Below are positions 17,775-26,582 of a DNA stretch of 64,000 bases, piece by piece (positions within the stretch are counted from its first letter, which is position 1; the number at the start of each line of letters is the position of its first letter). Below the pieces are notes generated by a model. The model was given only the letters and a program-made list of their open reading frames with translations. It did no database searches and was not told where the DNA came from. Origin of the DNA: Acidobacteria bacterium Mor1 (GTDB lineage Bacteria; Acidobacteriota; Polarisedimenticolia; Polarisedimenticolales; Polarisedimenticolaceae); contig CP011806.1 in assembly GCA_001664505.1 (NCBI GenBank), forward strand, positions 2,783,263 through 2,847,262, written 5' to 3'. Made by a program: the position numbers and the translations under genes.

Positions 17775-18554
17775 ATGAATCAACTGTTCAAGTTCCTTCC
17801 GATCGCCTTCGGCCTGCTGCTCGGCTGGCTGCTCTGGAACCCGCCGGCGCTGTTCGACGGGCTCGGCGCCGGCCGCTATCTGGTCAATGCCGCCCTGTGC
17901 GGGCTGCTGTTGATCAGCTTCGTCCCGGTGCTGGTCGCCGCGGCGCTGCCCCGGGTCCTCGGGCTCAGGGCCCTGCCGGAAACCCGCCTCGAGCCGGAGA
18001 TGTCGGTCCTGCGCGACCGGATGATCGCCCTCGGCTTCGTCGAGGCCGGCCCGGCCTACGAAGTGCAGATGGCCCCCGCGGCCACGCTGCTCGGACTGGC
18101 CCACCCCAAGTACCCGGTCTACGGCGCGGTCTTCCGCACCGGCACCCTGCCGGCCAAGACCAGCTTCGACTTCGTCTCGATGCTCGACGGGCAACTCGGC
18201 GGACTGACCACCAACGACCTGCCGGACGGCGCGGCGCTACCGGCAGGAGACGGCGGCCTGCGCCAGGTGCTCCCCGACCAGTCGATGGAGCAGCAGTTCG
18301 AGACCCATCTCGCGGCGATCGAGTATCTGCAGAACCGCGGCATCGGCGTGCGCCAGGTCTCGCCTGGAGCGTTCACCGAGGACTTCCTCTGGGCCATGCA
18401 GAAACAGCGGGAGATCTTCTTTTCCTCGCCGGTGCGCAACTCGCTGGTCACCTTCTGGCGGGCCGCGACCAAGCGGGTCCCCCAGATCGGCCCGCTGGTC
18501 CAGCAACAGTTCGCCCAGGGACAGATCGAGCGCCTGCTCTCCCGGACCCGCTAG
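17775..18554 (+). CDS. Membrane-anchored protein of unknown function
   Basis: 259 residues with GAGGG before the ATG. Two N-terminal hydrophobic helices (FKFLPIAFGLLLGWLLWNPP and a second around LVNAALCGLLLISFVPVLVA) anchor a mostly soluble domain with a helical C-terminus. The middle contains LRDRMIALGFVEAGPAYEVQ and a beta-rich stretch ending FDFVSMLDGQLGGLTTND. I recognise no family. The downstream intergenic region (18555-18802) is rich in hairpins and separates it from the convergent trkH. Confidence 0.6.
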   Translation: MNQLFKFLPIAFGLLLGWLLWNPPALFDGLGAGRYLVNAALCGLLLISFVPVLVAAALPRVLGLRALPETRLEPEMSVLRDRMIALGFVEAGPAYEVQMAPAATLLGLAHPKYPVYGAVFRTGTLPAKTSFDFVSMLDGQLGGLTTNDLPDGAALPAGDGGLRQVLPDQSMEQQFETHLAAIEYLQNRGIGVRQVSPGAFTEDFLWAMQKQREIFFSSPVRNSLVTFWRAATKRVPQIGPLVQQQFAQGQIERLLSRTR

Positions 18555-18569
18555 GTTTTTCGAGACTCA

Positions 18570-18720
18570 TGCGGCAAAGGGGGGCAATCCCCCGGGGAGC
18601 GGACTCCCTGATAAGTGCCCCTGGTCGGGGGCGTGCGGCCGGGTTTGCGACGATCCGGACGCCGGCTTGCGGGGCTAATCCCCCGGGACGCCGCTCCGCC
18701 TAGGCAACGGAGCGGCGTTC
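18570..18720. other. Hairpin-rich intergenic region (candidate structured RNA or bidirectional terminator)
   Basis: The 248-base gap between 18554 and 18803 has no plausible gene but a chain of short perfect inverted repeats: GGGGG/CCCCC around GCAAT near 18578-18596, GGGAG/CTCCC around CGGA, GCCCC/GGGGC around TGGTC, GGGG/CCCC around CTAAT, and finally ACGCCGCTCCG at 18688-18698 pairing with CGGAGCGGCGT at 18708-18718. The last 11-bp stem is the best terminator candidate, for either of the two convergent transcripts, although no U-tract follows. It does not match a riboswitch or housekeeping RNA consensus that I know. Confidence 0.35.
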
Positions 18721-18802
18721 CGTCTAGCCTTCATCGAGACCGACCACTCCACGTCCCATGCGACCCCTGTCAACCGGCACGGGGAATCCCAGTAGCCTGG
18801 CG

Positions 18803-20251
18803 CTAGCGGCGCCAGCGGATGAACAGCAGCACGAGAATCGTGTAGAGCTCCAGCCGGCCGGTGATCATCAGCCCCGACAGCACCACCTTCACCGCGGCGG
18901 GGAAATGCCCGTAGTTAGTCGCGGGGCCGACACCCGCCAGCCCCGGGCCGACGTTGGCCACGCAGCTTGCCGAGGCCGAGAACGCGGTCAACAGGTCGAC
19001 CCCGAGGAACCCGAGGGTCAGGCCTCCTGCGGCAAAGAGCCCGAGGAACAGCAGCATGAAGGTCGTCACCGATGTGACGACGTCCTCGGGGATCGAACGG
19101 TTGCCGACCCGCACCGGAAGCACGGCGTGGGGCTGCAGCAGCTTCTTCAGATCGACGCCCAGCTTCTTGATCACGATCAGGCTGCGCACGACCTTGACCG
19201 AACCGGTGGTCGATCCGGCACAGCCGCCGACGAAGACCAGCATGAACAGCAGCGCCCGGGCGAAGTTGGGCCACTGGTCGTAGTCGGCGGTCGCGTAGCC
19301 GGTGGTGGTGACCATGGTCGTCGCCTGGAAGGCCCCGAGCCGCAACGCGTCGAGCAACCCCTCTCCCCGGTGGAGCATCAGGTTCGCGGCCAGGAGCACC
19401 GTGGCGCCGCCGAGAATCCCCAGGTACAGCCGGAACTCGGGATCGGTGAAGAGCGGCCGCGGGCGGCCGCGCAACAGCTGGAAGTGCAGGGCGAAGTTGG
19501 CGCCCGCCATGATCATGAACGTCAGCACGATCAACTCGATCCAGCCGTTCTGGAAGCCCATGATGCTGTGATCGTTGGTCGAGAAACCGGCGGTAGCCGT
19601 GGTGGTCATCGCGTGGTTGATCGCGTCGAAGGGGCTCATGCCGGCGATCCAGAGCAGCACGAATTCGAGGGCGGTCAACGTGGCGTAGATGCCCCAAAGC
19701 GCCTTGGCCGTCTGAGCGATGCGCGGGGTCAGCTTTTCCTGCATCGGTCCCGGCGCCTCGGCGCCGAGCAACTCCATGCCGCCGACGGCCAGCTTGGGCA
19801 GGATCGCGATGCCGAGCACGATGATGCCCATGCCGCCGAGCCACTGGGTCAGGGAGCGCCAGAGCAGGAGTCCCCTGGGCAGCGACTCCACCTCGCTGTA
19901 GATCGAGGCGCCTGTGGTGGTGAAGCCGGAAACCGACTCGAACAGCGCGTCCGCCGCGAAGGACAGGCCGTGGTGCATCAGGTACGGGATCGCCCCGACC
20001 AGCGACGCGGTGATCCACGCCGCCGAGACCAGCAGGAACGCCTCGTGACGGCCGAAGGAGAAGTTCCGCGGCTGGCGGAACAGGATCTGGAGGACGAAGC
20101 CGAGCCCCCCGGCGATGCCCGCCGCCAGGAAGAAGTCGTCGGCATGGGTCAGACCGTCGGCGAAATAGGAGAACACGGCGGGGATCATCAGCGTGCCGGC
20201 GAGTGCCAGCAGCAGACGGCCCAGCAGGAACAGGACGCCGCCTAGATTCAT
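18803..20251 (-). CDS. trkH: Trk-type potassium uptake transmembrane protein TrkH
   Basis: 482 residues, the normal length for TrkH/KtrB-superfamily channels. Four M1-P-M2 repeats are recognisable by their selectivity-filter loops: SVSGFTTTGASIYSEVES, then TTTATAGFSTND, then TTTGYATADYDQWPNFARAL and finally ASASCVANVGPGLAGVGPAT. It transports K+ across the inner membrane under control of the TrkA ring. The ATG overlaps the stop of trkA (ATGA), giving translational coupling in a trkA-trkH operon. The C-terminus ends RWRR as usual. Confidence 0.95.
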   Translation of the reverse strand: MNLGGVLFLLGRLLLALAGTLMIPAVFSYFADGLTHADDFFLAAGIAGGLGFVLQILFRQPRNFSFGRHEAFLLVSAAWITASLVGAIPYLMHHGLSFAADALFESVSGFTTTGASIYSEVESLPRGLLLWRSLTQWLGGMGIIVLGIAILPKLAVGGMELLGAEAPGPMQEKLTPRIAQTAKALWGIYATLTALEFVLLWIAGMSPFDAINHAMTTTATAGFSTNDHSIMGFQNGWIELIVLTFMIMAGANFALHFQLLRGRPRPLFTDPEFRLYLGILGGATVLLAANLMLHRGEGLLDALRLGAFQATTMVTTTGYATADYDQWPNFARALLFMLVFVGGCAGSTTGSVKVVRSLIVIKKLGVDLKKLLQPHAVLPVRVGNRSIPEDVVTSVTTFMLLFLGLFAAGGLTLGFLGVDLLTAFSASASCVANVGPGLAGVGPATNYGHFPAAVKVVLSGLMITGRLELYTILVLLFIRWRR

Positions 20252-21579
20252 CGCCCCTGGAACATCCTCTCCAGGGCGGGCAAGGCACTGTTCATGGTGA
20301 ACACCAGCGCTCGATCGCCGACCTGGAACTGGAATGAGCCGCGGGGGACGAACAGCTCATCGCCGCGCATCACCGCACCGATGATCGACTCCCGCGGTAC
20401 CCGCAACCCTTCGAGGCTCTTCTTCAGGACCTTGGCCCCGGCGGGAACCTCGAACTCGACGACCTCAGCATCTCCTTCCTCGATCAGGTCGAGGTTGACG
20501 ATTTCACTGCCGTGCACCATTCGCAGGATGCTGCCGGCGATCATGACCCGCGGCGAGATCGGCAGATCGATGCGGATCGCCGAGAGCACCTCGCGGAACT
20601 CTCTGCGGTGGAACAGGGTCACCTCGTGCTTGGCGCCGAGCTCCCGGGCCAGCAGCGACGAGAGGATGTTGGCCTCGTCGTCCTGGGTCGCGGCGATGAA
20701 GTAGTCAGCCTCGTCGACCCGGGCTTCGCGCAGCATCTCGGGATCGGTCGCGTTGCCGCGCAGGACCAGCGCCTTGGGCACCTCGGTCGCCAGATCGAAG
20801 GCCCGCTGGGCGCCGCGCTGGATCACCGTGACGTCGATGGTGTCGCTGCACAGGAGCTTGGACAGCCAGAAACCGACCTGGCCTCCGCCGGCGATCACCA
20901 CCCGGCGGGTCGGGTTGGCCTCGATGCCGATGGAGCTCATGAACTCGGGCACGTTGTCGGCGCGGCCCACGGCGTAGACCACGTCGCCGCCGCGGAGCAC
21001 CGTGTCCCCGCGGGGGATCAGCAGGCCGTCGGCGCGGAAGATCCCGGTCAGGATCCAACCCTCGGGTCCGTGGATATCCTTGAGCGGCCGGCCGTAGATG
21101 TCCGCCTTGAGCGAGGGGCGCACCTTGACCAGCACCAGCTTGCCGTCGGCGAAGAAGTGCGCCTTGCTGGCCCCGGGAACCCGGGTCAGGGCGTGGATCT
21201 CCTCGGCGACCAGGCGCTCGGGATAGAGCGGCAGGATCTTGTCGTCGTCGGTGATCAGCGGGTTGAGGCCGTGGAACGCTCTTCCGACCCGAACCACGCA
21301 CTTGCCGGCACCGAGCCGGCGGGCGGTGGCCGCCGCCAGCAGGTTCGAGGCGTCGTCGTTGGAGACGGCGAAGAACAGCGCCGAATCGCCGACACCGTTC
21401 TGCTTGAGCACCCGGGCGTCGCAGCCGTCGCCGGTGACCACCAGGACGTCCAGTTCCTTGTGTAATCGGCGGGCGCGCTCGGCGTCACGCTCGATCACGA
21501 CCAGATCATGGCCCTCACCACATAAAGAAGAGGCGATGTGGTACCCGACCTCGCCGGCCCCGACGATGAAGATACGCAT
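20248..21579 (-). CDS. trkA: Trk system potassium transport regulatory protein TrkA
   Basis: 443 residues comprising two tandem RCK units. The nucleotide-binding Rossmann motifs are MRIFIVGAGEVGYHIA at the start and RVVIAGGGQVGFWLSK near the middle; each is followed by a TrkA-C domain (KVRPSLKADIYGRPLKDIHG and FEVPAGAKVLKKSLEGLRVP). The protein binds NAD(H)/ATP and gates TrkH from the cytosolic face. It is the first gene of the operon, with trkH overlapping by four bases. No clear Shine-Dalgarno precedes its ATG. Confidence 0.95.
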   Translation of the reverse strand: MRIFIVGAGEVGYHIASSLCGEGHDLVVIERDAERARRLHKELDVLVVTGDGCDARVLKQNGVGDSALFFAVSNDDASNLLAAATARRLGAGKCVVRVGRAFHGLNPLITDDDKILPLYPERLVAEEIHALTRVPGASKAHFFADGKLVLVKVRPSLKADIYGRPLKDIHGPEGWILTGIFRADGLLIPRGDTVLRGGDVVYAVGRADNVPEFMSSIGIEANPTRRVVIAGGGQVGFWLSKLLCSDTIDVTVIQRGAQRAFDLATEVPKALVLRGNATDPEMLREARVDEADYFIAATQDDEANILSSLLARELGAKHEVTLFHRREFREVLSAIRIDLPISPRVMIAGSILRMVHGSEIVNLDLIEEGDAEVVEFEVPAGAKVLKKSLEGLRVPRESIIGAVMRGDELFVPRGSFQFQVGDRALVFTMNSALPALERMFQGR

Positions 21580-21699
21580 AACCCGAGGATGCTAGCACTT
21601 CGGCGCAAGACAGCCGCTCATCGCCTCAAATAACTGAAAACAAGAAACTTGAACGCGAAAGACCGCCGCACGCGCGACGAGAAACGGACAAAAAACCGA

Positions 21700-21731
21700 T
21701 TGACGGACCCTGGACTTCGATCGATAGTCCA
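21700..21731 (+). promoter_or_regulatory. Sigma-70-like promoter with overlapping palindrome, upstream of M36-like protease
   Basis: TTGACG at 21700-21705 and GATAGT at 21723-21728 are separated by exactly 17 bases. The sequence TGGACT at 21711-21716 and AGTCCA at 21726-21731 form a perfect inverted repeat around TCGATCGAT, overlapping the -10 box. Transcription would start near 21735, giving a leader of about 50 nt, which is AT-rich. The overlap suggests an operator, or a hairpin formed only on supercoiled DNA. Confidence 0.5.
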
Positions 21732-21786
21732 GGAGCATAAATTTATCCATGACTCTCAAAACGCGTTCATATGCTGGGGGGCTGAC

Positions 21787-24700
21787 ATGAAACTGCGTTC
21801 CCGCGGGCGCCTTGCGTTCGCCACGGCGATTTTCGCCCTGTTCACTGGCCTGACCTTGGCTGCGGTGGTTCACGAACCGGTCCATCGCTTCAGCGGCCTC
21901 GAAATCGACGACCCGGCCTGGAAACTGGGTCAGATCGCCGAGAACCCGGACAAGTCCGCCGACTTCGCCGACCTGCGCGAAGGCTGGCGGGAATTCCGCG
22001 CCAAGTACGGACAGGGCTGGAACGTCAGCCTCGACCGCCGCTCCGGCGCACCGCTGCTGGTGCGCGGTGCCGGCGTCTCGATCTACGACCCCGCCCAGGA
22101 GCCCGGGTCCGTCGAGGAGATCGAGGCCAATATCCGCAGCTTCATCCGCGACAACGGGCTGATCACCCGCATGTCCGAAGGCGAGATGGTGCTGAACGAA
22201 GCTTCGGGCAAGATGTCCGAGGGGCGCTGGATCCTGCTGTTCGACCGCATGCTCAACGGAGTTCGGGTCGAGGGGCAGCGAGTCCGCTTCTACCTCGTGA
22301 AGGGCAACCTGGTCTCCTTCGGTGCCGAACGGTGGGCTCCGACTCCGCCGGTCCCCGCCGCAGCGCTGGACGCTGACGCCGCCCGCGACAGACTTCGCGA
22401 CTACCTCGGCCTCGGCAACTCCGACGCCATGATCGACGACGTCGACCCCGAGCTGGTGCTCACCACCCGGCCCCCGGCGGGGCAAACCGGCCGCGCCTAT
22501 GACGGCGTCGTCGGCCGCGGCTTCACCCACGACCTGGTCTGGAACTTCTCGTTCAAGATCGAAGGTGAGATGGAAACCTGGATGGCCAAGGTCGATGCGG
22601 TCAGCGGCAAGGTCACGACCTTCTACGACAACACCAAGTACCACCAGGTCAAGGGTGGCGTGCATCCCGAGAGCAATGACGGCAACGGCTACGTGGGGAA
22701 CGAGCAGCTCGACTACCCCATGCCCTACGCCGACATCAGCATCGACGGCAACAACCTCACGACCAACGACATGGGCATGTACGACTGCTCCCCGTCAGGC
22801 GGTACGTCAACGACGACCCTGAGCGGCCTGTACGTCAACATCAGCGACAACTGCGGCGGCACCAGCGAGAGCACCACCTGCGAGGACGACCTCGATCTGG
22901 GCTCGAGCGGCGGCACCGATTGCGCGACCCCCGACGGCGCGAGCAGCGGCAACACCCACGCCGGCCGCGACAACTACTACCACCTGAACCGCATCAAGGA
23001 GAAGGGGCGCTACTACCTGCCTTCCCGCTCCTGGATCAACAACCAGCTCAACGCCAACGTCAACATCAACAGCAACTGCAACGCCACCTGGAACGGCAAC
23101 GTCAACTTCTACACCTCCGGCGGCGGCTGTGGGAACACCGGCGAGCTGGGCGGCGTGATTCACCACGAGTACGGCCACGGCCTCGACTCCAACGACGGCG
23201 GCGGCTTCGATAACTCGTCGGAATCCTACGCCGATGTGGCGGCGATCCTGATGGAGCGCCAGTCCTGCGTCGGGCCCGGGTTCCGCCCAGGCGTCAACTG
23301 CTCGGGCTACGGCGACGCGTGCCTCGACTGCACCGGCATCCGCGATCATGACTGGGGCGCGCGCCAGGACAACACCCCGGCAACCCCCGCCGTGTTCGTC
23401 CAGAACAACTGCGGCGGTGGTAGCGCCCCTTGCGGCCGCGCCGTGCACTGTGAGTCCTATCCCTCGTCGGAGTCGATGTACGACCTGGCGACCCGGGACC
23501 TGCCGGCCATGGGTATCGACAGCGTGTCCTCCTGGCAGCTGGCCGAGCACCTCTGGTACACCTCCCGCCTCGGCTCCGGCGGCAACATCTACAACTGCAC
23601 CCTGCCCGATTCCGACGGCTGCGGCGCAGGCAACTGGTTCATGCAGATGATGGTCGCCGACGATGACGACGGCGATCTGAGCAACGGAACGCCCCACGGC
23701 GCCGCGATCTTCGCCGCCTTCGATCGCCATAACATCGCTTGCGGCGATGCCAGCGATCCCGAGAACCAGAGCACCTCTTCCTGCCCGACTATCGACGCTC
23801 CGGTGCTCAACGGCACCGCCGGCTCCAACTCGGCGACCCTCAGCTGGGATCCCGTCGACGACGCCGCCCAGTACCTGGTGCTGCGCACCGAGGTCGGCTG
23901 CACCGGCTACTCCCAGAACGTCGTGCAGGAAGTGCCGGCGCCGACCGCCAACTGGGTCGACGACGAGCTGCCCAACGACTTCGAGTTCTTCTACCGGGTC
24001 CAGGCCATCGGCTCCAACCCGGCCTGCCAGAGCCCGGTCTCCAACTGCGCCGCGATCACGCCGCAGCCCTTCGCCGGCTCGATCCGCCTCGACCGCGCCG
24101 AGTACAACTGCGGCTTCGAGGTCACCATCACCGTCAACGACGCCAACACCGGCTCGTCCACGGTGGATGTCACCATCTTCTCCGACAGCGAGAGCACGCC
24201 GGAGATGATCACCCTGGCCGAGACCGAGCCCGGCTCGGCCCGCTTCACCGGCACGATCCAGCTCACCTCGAACCCGTCGACCAACGGCGACGGCATGCTG
24301 CAGGTGGTGGATTCCGATTCGATCACCGCCCGCTACACCGACAACGACGACGGCATGGGCGGTTCGGGGCTGCTGCGGGAGACCTCGGCGGTCGCCGACT
24401 GCGTCGGACCGATCATCTTCGACAACGACGAGCAGAACGTCACCGACGTTCAGGCCACCATCGTCTGGTTCACCGACGAGGATGCGACCTCCGAGTTGAC
24501 CTGGGGCGACACGACCCCCCCGGGCAACATCGACAGCACCGCCGGCCTGACCACCTCGCATTCGGTGACCATCAGCGGTCTCCAGCAGTGCACCACCTAC
24601 TTCTACTCGCTGCGCAGCGGCGACGAGCCGGGTAACGTCACCGTCAACGACAACTTCGGCACCTACTTCAAGTTCGAAACCCTGGGCGACTTCGGCGACG

Positions 24701-26484
24701 GACTGCAGGCCTGCAGCAACGGCCAGATCTCCGTCGAGAACCCCACGGTCTCCTGCGACAGCGACAGCCTGCCCTTCGAGGTGGTCGACATCGACCTCAA
24801 CCTCGATAGCGGTGTGGTCAACACGGTGACCATCGAGGTGACCTCGAGCACCGAGTCCGGCGGCGAGACGCTGCTGCTGACCGAAACCGGACCGAACACC
24901 TCGAAGTTCGCCGGCACGATCCTGACCGGCAACGGCCCTGCGATCCCCGGCGACGGCATCCTGCAGGTGGTGGACGGAGACACCGTGACCGGCAAGTACG
25001 TCGACTTCGACGAGGGCTTCGGCGAGCCGGGCATCGAGTTCGTCAACGCCCTGGCCGACTGTGCCGGAAGCAACTTCATCGAGATCACCCAGGTCGACGC
25101 CGGCGACGAGGCGGCGGGAGTCCGGGTGAACACCAGCGAGTTGACCACCGTGACCTTCGAGTGGGGCACCACCCCCGCGCTGGGCAACGTGATCGACTCG
25201 ACGACCCTGTCGACGGTCCACAACGCCACCTTCGGTCCGCTGCTCGAATGCGGCGAGGTCTACTTCCGGGTCACCGCCGTGGACCGCTACGGCAACGTCA
25301 GCGTGGCCGATGCCGATGGGGCGCCTTACGTGCTCAACGGCTTCCAGATCGGCGGCGCGATCTACAAGGACGGGTTCGAGTCCAACGGCGGCTGGACCCT
25401 CCAGGGTGAATGGGAGATCGGCGAGCCCCAGGGTCTCGGCACCTCCCCCGGCGATCCGGCCTCGGCCTTCGCCGGTCAACAGGTGCTGGGCCACGACCTT
25501 TCGGGTCAGGGTGCGGTACCCGGCGACTACGAGTCGGGCAGCAACGAGTCGGCGATCAGCCCGATCATCGGTACCGGCGGCGTGACCAACATGGAACTGA
25601 AGGTCCGGCGCTGGCTCAACGCCTCACCGACCACTCCCGCCTACCTCGAGGTCTCGACCAACGGCGGCGGTAGCTGGAGCGTGATCTACGTGAGCAACCT
25701 CGGTAACGAGGACAGCAGCTGGTCCTTCGAGACCTACGACCTGACCCCGTTCGTCGGCGGCGGCATCCAGATCCGCTTCCGCCAGGCGCCGGGCCTTCTG
25801 GGCGGCAACGATGCCGGCTGGAACATCGACCGATTCGTGGTGCGCGACGCCGACCAGCCTCAGTTCGAGGCCTGCGGCGGCTGCATCGGCATCCCGACCT
25901 TCGACGGCGTCGCCTCGGCGGTGGACGTCGACGGTTGTGCCGGCGGCGGCGTAAGCCTCAGCTGGAACCCGGCTCCGGGCTTCGGTAGCGGCACCGGCGG
26001 TAGCTACAACGTCTACCGCTCTACCACTCCCGGCTTCACTCCGGGCCCCGGCAACCAGATCGCCTCCGGGGTTACCGACACCACCTACACCGACTCCACG
26101 GCCCCGGTCGACGTCGACCTGTTCTACGTCGTGCGGGCGGAAAGCAACGAGACCTGCGACATCGGACCGAACAACAACGGCGTCGAGGACCAGAACCTGG
26201 TCTACGCGATGGCCCGCGACGAGTCGGTCCAGCCGGTGCCCGGCGGCATCGGAGAAACCGTGATCGTCGACAACATCAACGACGCCCACGCGCGCATCTC
26301 GTGGTCGGCGGCAGCCAACGCCGGCCAGTACCACATCTACCGTTCCGATGACGCCAGCGGCGGCTTCACCCAGATCGGCACGGCGACCGGTACTTTCTAC
26401 GACGACGAAAACGAGTTGGGACTGCCGGTCAGCCGGTTCTACACGGTTGTCCCGGCAGACGTCTGCGGCAACGAAGCGCCGTAG
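21787..26484 (+). CDS. Giant secreted M36-like (fungalysin/gluzincin) metalloprotease with repeated beta domains
   Basis: 1565 residues from ATG 21787; GGGGGG lies just upstream and the signal peptide follows (MKLRSRGRLAFATAIFALFT). A propeptide/FTP-like region (about 60-280) precedes the catalytic domain with H460-E-Y-G-H464 and the third zinc ligand E479 in SSESYADVAA, then a Cys-rich stretch. The C-terminal half is modular: a fibronectin-III-like unit at about 670-760, two copies of a ~200-residue module starting at about 760 and 980 (each with a GDG-L-Q-V-V-D signature followed by a domain ending in a Tyr-rich strand), a jelly-roll region (about 1190-1365, WTLQGEWEIGEPQGLG) and two more FN3-like units. 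It would be exported, autoprocessed and degrade extracellular protein. It ends VCGNEAP and is followed by an ideal terminator. Confidence 0.85.
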   Translation: MKLRSRGRLAFATAIFALFTGLTLAAVVHEPVHRFSGLEIDDPAWKLGQIAENPDKSADFADLREGWREFRAKYGQGWNVSLDRRSGAPLLVRGAGVSIYDPAQEPGSVEEIEANIRSFIRDNGLITRMSEGEMVLNEASGKMSEGRWILLFDRMLNGVRVEGQRVRFYLVKGNLVSFGAERWAPTPPVPAAALDADAARDRLRDYLGLGNSDAMIDDVDPELVLTTRPPAGQTGRAYDGVVGRGFTHDLVWNFSFKIEGEMETWMAKVDAVSGKVTTFYDNTKYHQVKGGVHPESNDGNGYVGNEQLDYPMPYADISIDGNNLTTNDMGMYDCSPSGGTSTTTLSGLYVNISDNCGGTSESTTCEDDLDLGSSGGTDCATPDGASSGNTHAGRDNYYHLNRIKEKGRYYLPSRSWINNQLNANVNINSNCNATWNGNVNFYTSGGGCGNTGELGGVIHHEYGHGLDSNDGGGFDNSSESYADVAAILMERQSCVGPGFRPGVNCSGYGDACLDCTGIRDHDWGARQDNTPATPAVFVQNNCGGGSAPCGRAVHCESYPSSESMYDLATRDLPAMGIDSVSSWQLAEHLWYTSRLGSGGNIYNCTLPDSDGCGAGNWFMQMMVADDDDGDLSNGTPHGAAIFAAFDRHNIACGDASDPENQSTSSCPTIDAPVLNGTAGSNSATLSWDPVDDAAQYLVLRTEVGCTGYSQNVVQEVPAPTANWVDDELPNDFEFFYRVQAIGSNPACQSPVSNCAAITPQPFAGSIRLDRAEYNCGFEVTITVNDANTGSSTVDVTIFSDSESTPEMITLAETEPGSARFTGTIQLTSNPSTNGDGMLQVVDSDSITARYTDNDDGMGGSGLLRETSAVADCVGPIIFDNDEQNVTDVQATIVWFTDEDATSELTWGDTTPPGNIDSTAGLTTSHSVTISGLQQCTTYFYSLRSGDEPGNVTVNDNFGTYFKFETLGDFGDGLQACSNGQISVENPTVSCDSDSLPFEVVDIDLNLDSGVVNTVTIEVTSSTESGGETLLLTETGPNTSKFAGTILTGNGPAIPGDGILQVVDGDTVTGKYVDFDEGFGEPGIEFVNALADCAGSNFIEITQVDAGDEAAGVRVNTSELTTVTFEWGTTPALGNVIDSTTLSTVHNATFGPLLECGEVYFRVTAVDRYGNVSVADADGAPYVLNGFQIGGAIYKDGFESNGGWTLQGEWEIGEPQGLGTSPGDPASAFAGQQVLGHDLSGQGAVPGDYESGSNESAISPIIGTGGVTNMELKVRRWLNASPTTPAYLEVSTNGGGSWSVIYVSNLGNEDSSWSFETYDLTPFVGGGIQIRFRQAPGLLGGNDAGWNIDRFVVRDADQPQFEACGGCIGIPTFDGVASAVDVDGCAGGGVSLSWNPAPGFGSGTGGSYNVYRSTTPGFTPGPGNQIASGVTDTTYTDSTAPVDVDLFYVVRAESNETCDIGPNNNGVEDQNLVYAMARDESVQPVPGGIGETVIVDNINDAHARISWSAAANAGQYHIYRSDDASGGFTQIGTATGTFYDDENELGLPVSRFYTVVPADVCGNEAP

Positions 26485-26511
26485 GCCCCGAGGCCACTCA
26501 AACCTCTGCGA

Positions 26512-26540
26512 AGGGCCCCGGGCAACCGGGGCCCTTTTTT
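26512..26540 (+). terminator. Intrinsic terminator of the M36-like protease gene
   Basis: AGGGCCCCGG at 26512-26521 pairs perfectly with CCGGGGCCCT at 26526-26535 around a GCAA tetraloop and is followed by a run of six T (26535-26540). This is the clearest rho-independent terminator in the window. It lies 28 bases after the stop codon and separates the protease from the next gene, whose ATG is only 43 bases further on. Confidence 0.9.
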
Positions 26541-26582
26541 GTGCGCGGTTGCGGGTATCATGGCGGCAAGAGGATACCTGCC

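Noticed and set aside
18570-18720. Cyclic-di-GMP (GEMM) riboswitch
   Set aside because: GGCAA and GGGACGC-like words occur, but the order, spacing and tetraloop-receptor elements of the consensus are missing, and the flanking genes are convergent.
18758-20245. 495-codon plus-strand frame antisense to trkH
   Set aside because: His/Gln/Arg-rich composition without hydrophobic segments; trkH on the other strand is unambiguous.
22807-25494. 895-codon open frame antisense to the M36-like protease
   Set aside because: Its composition (Ala/Val/Gly/Asp/Arg-rich, no domains, no signal) mirrors the GC-biased codons of the sense gene, which has clear motifs, a signal peptide, promoter and terminator.
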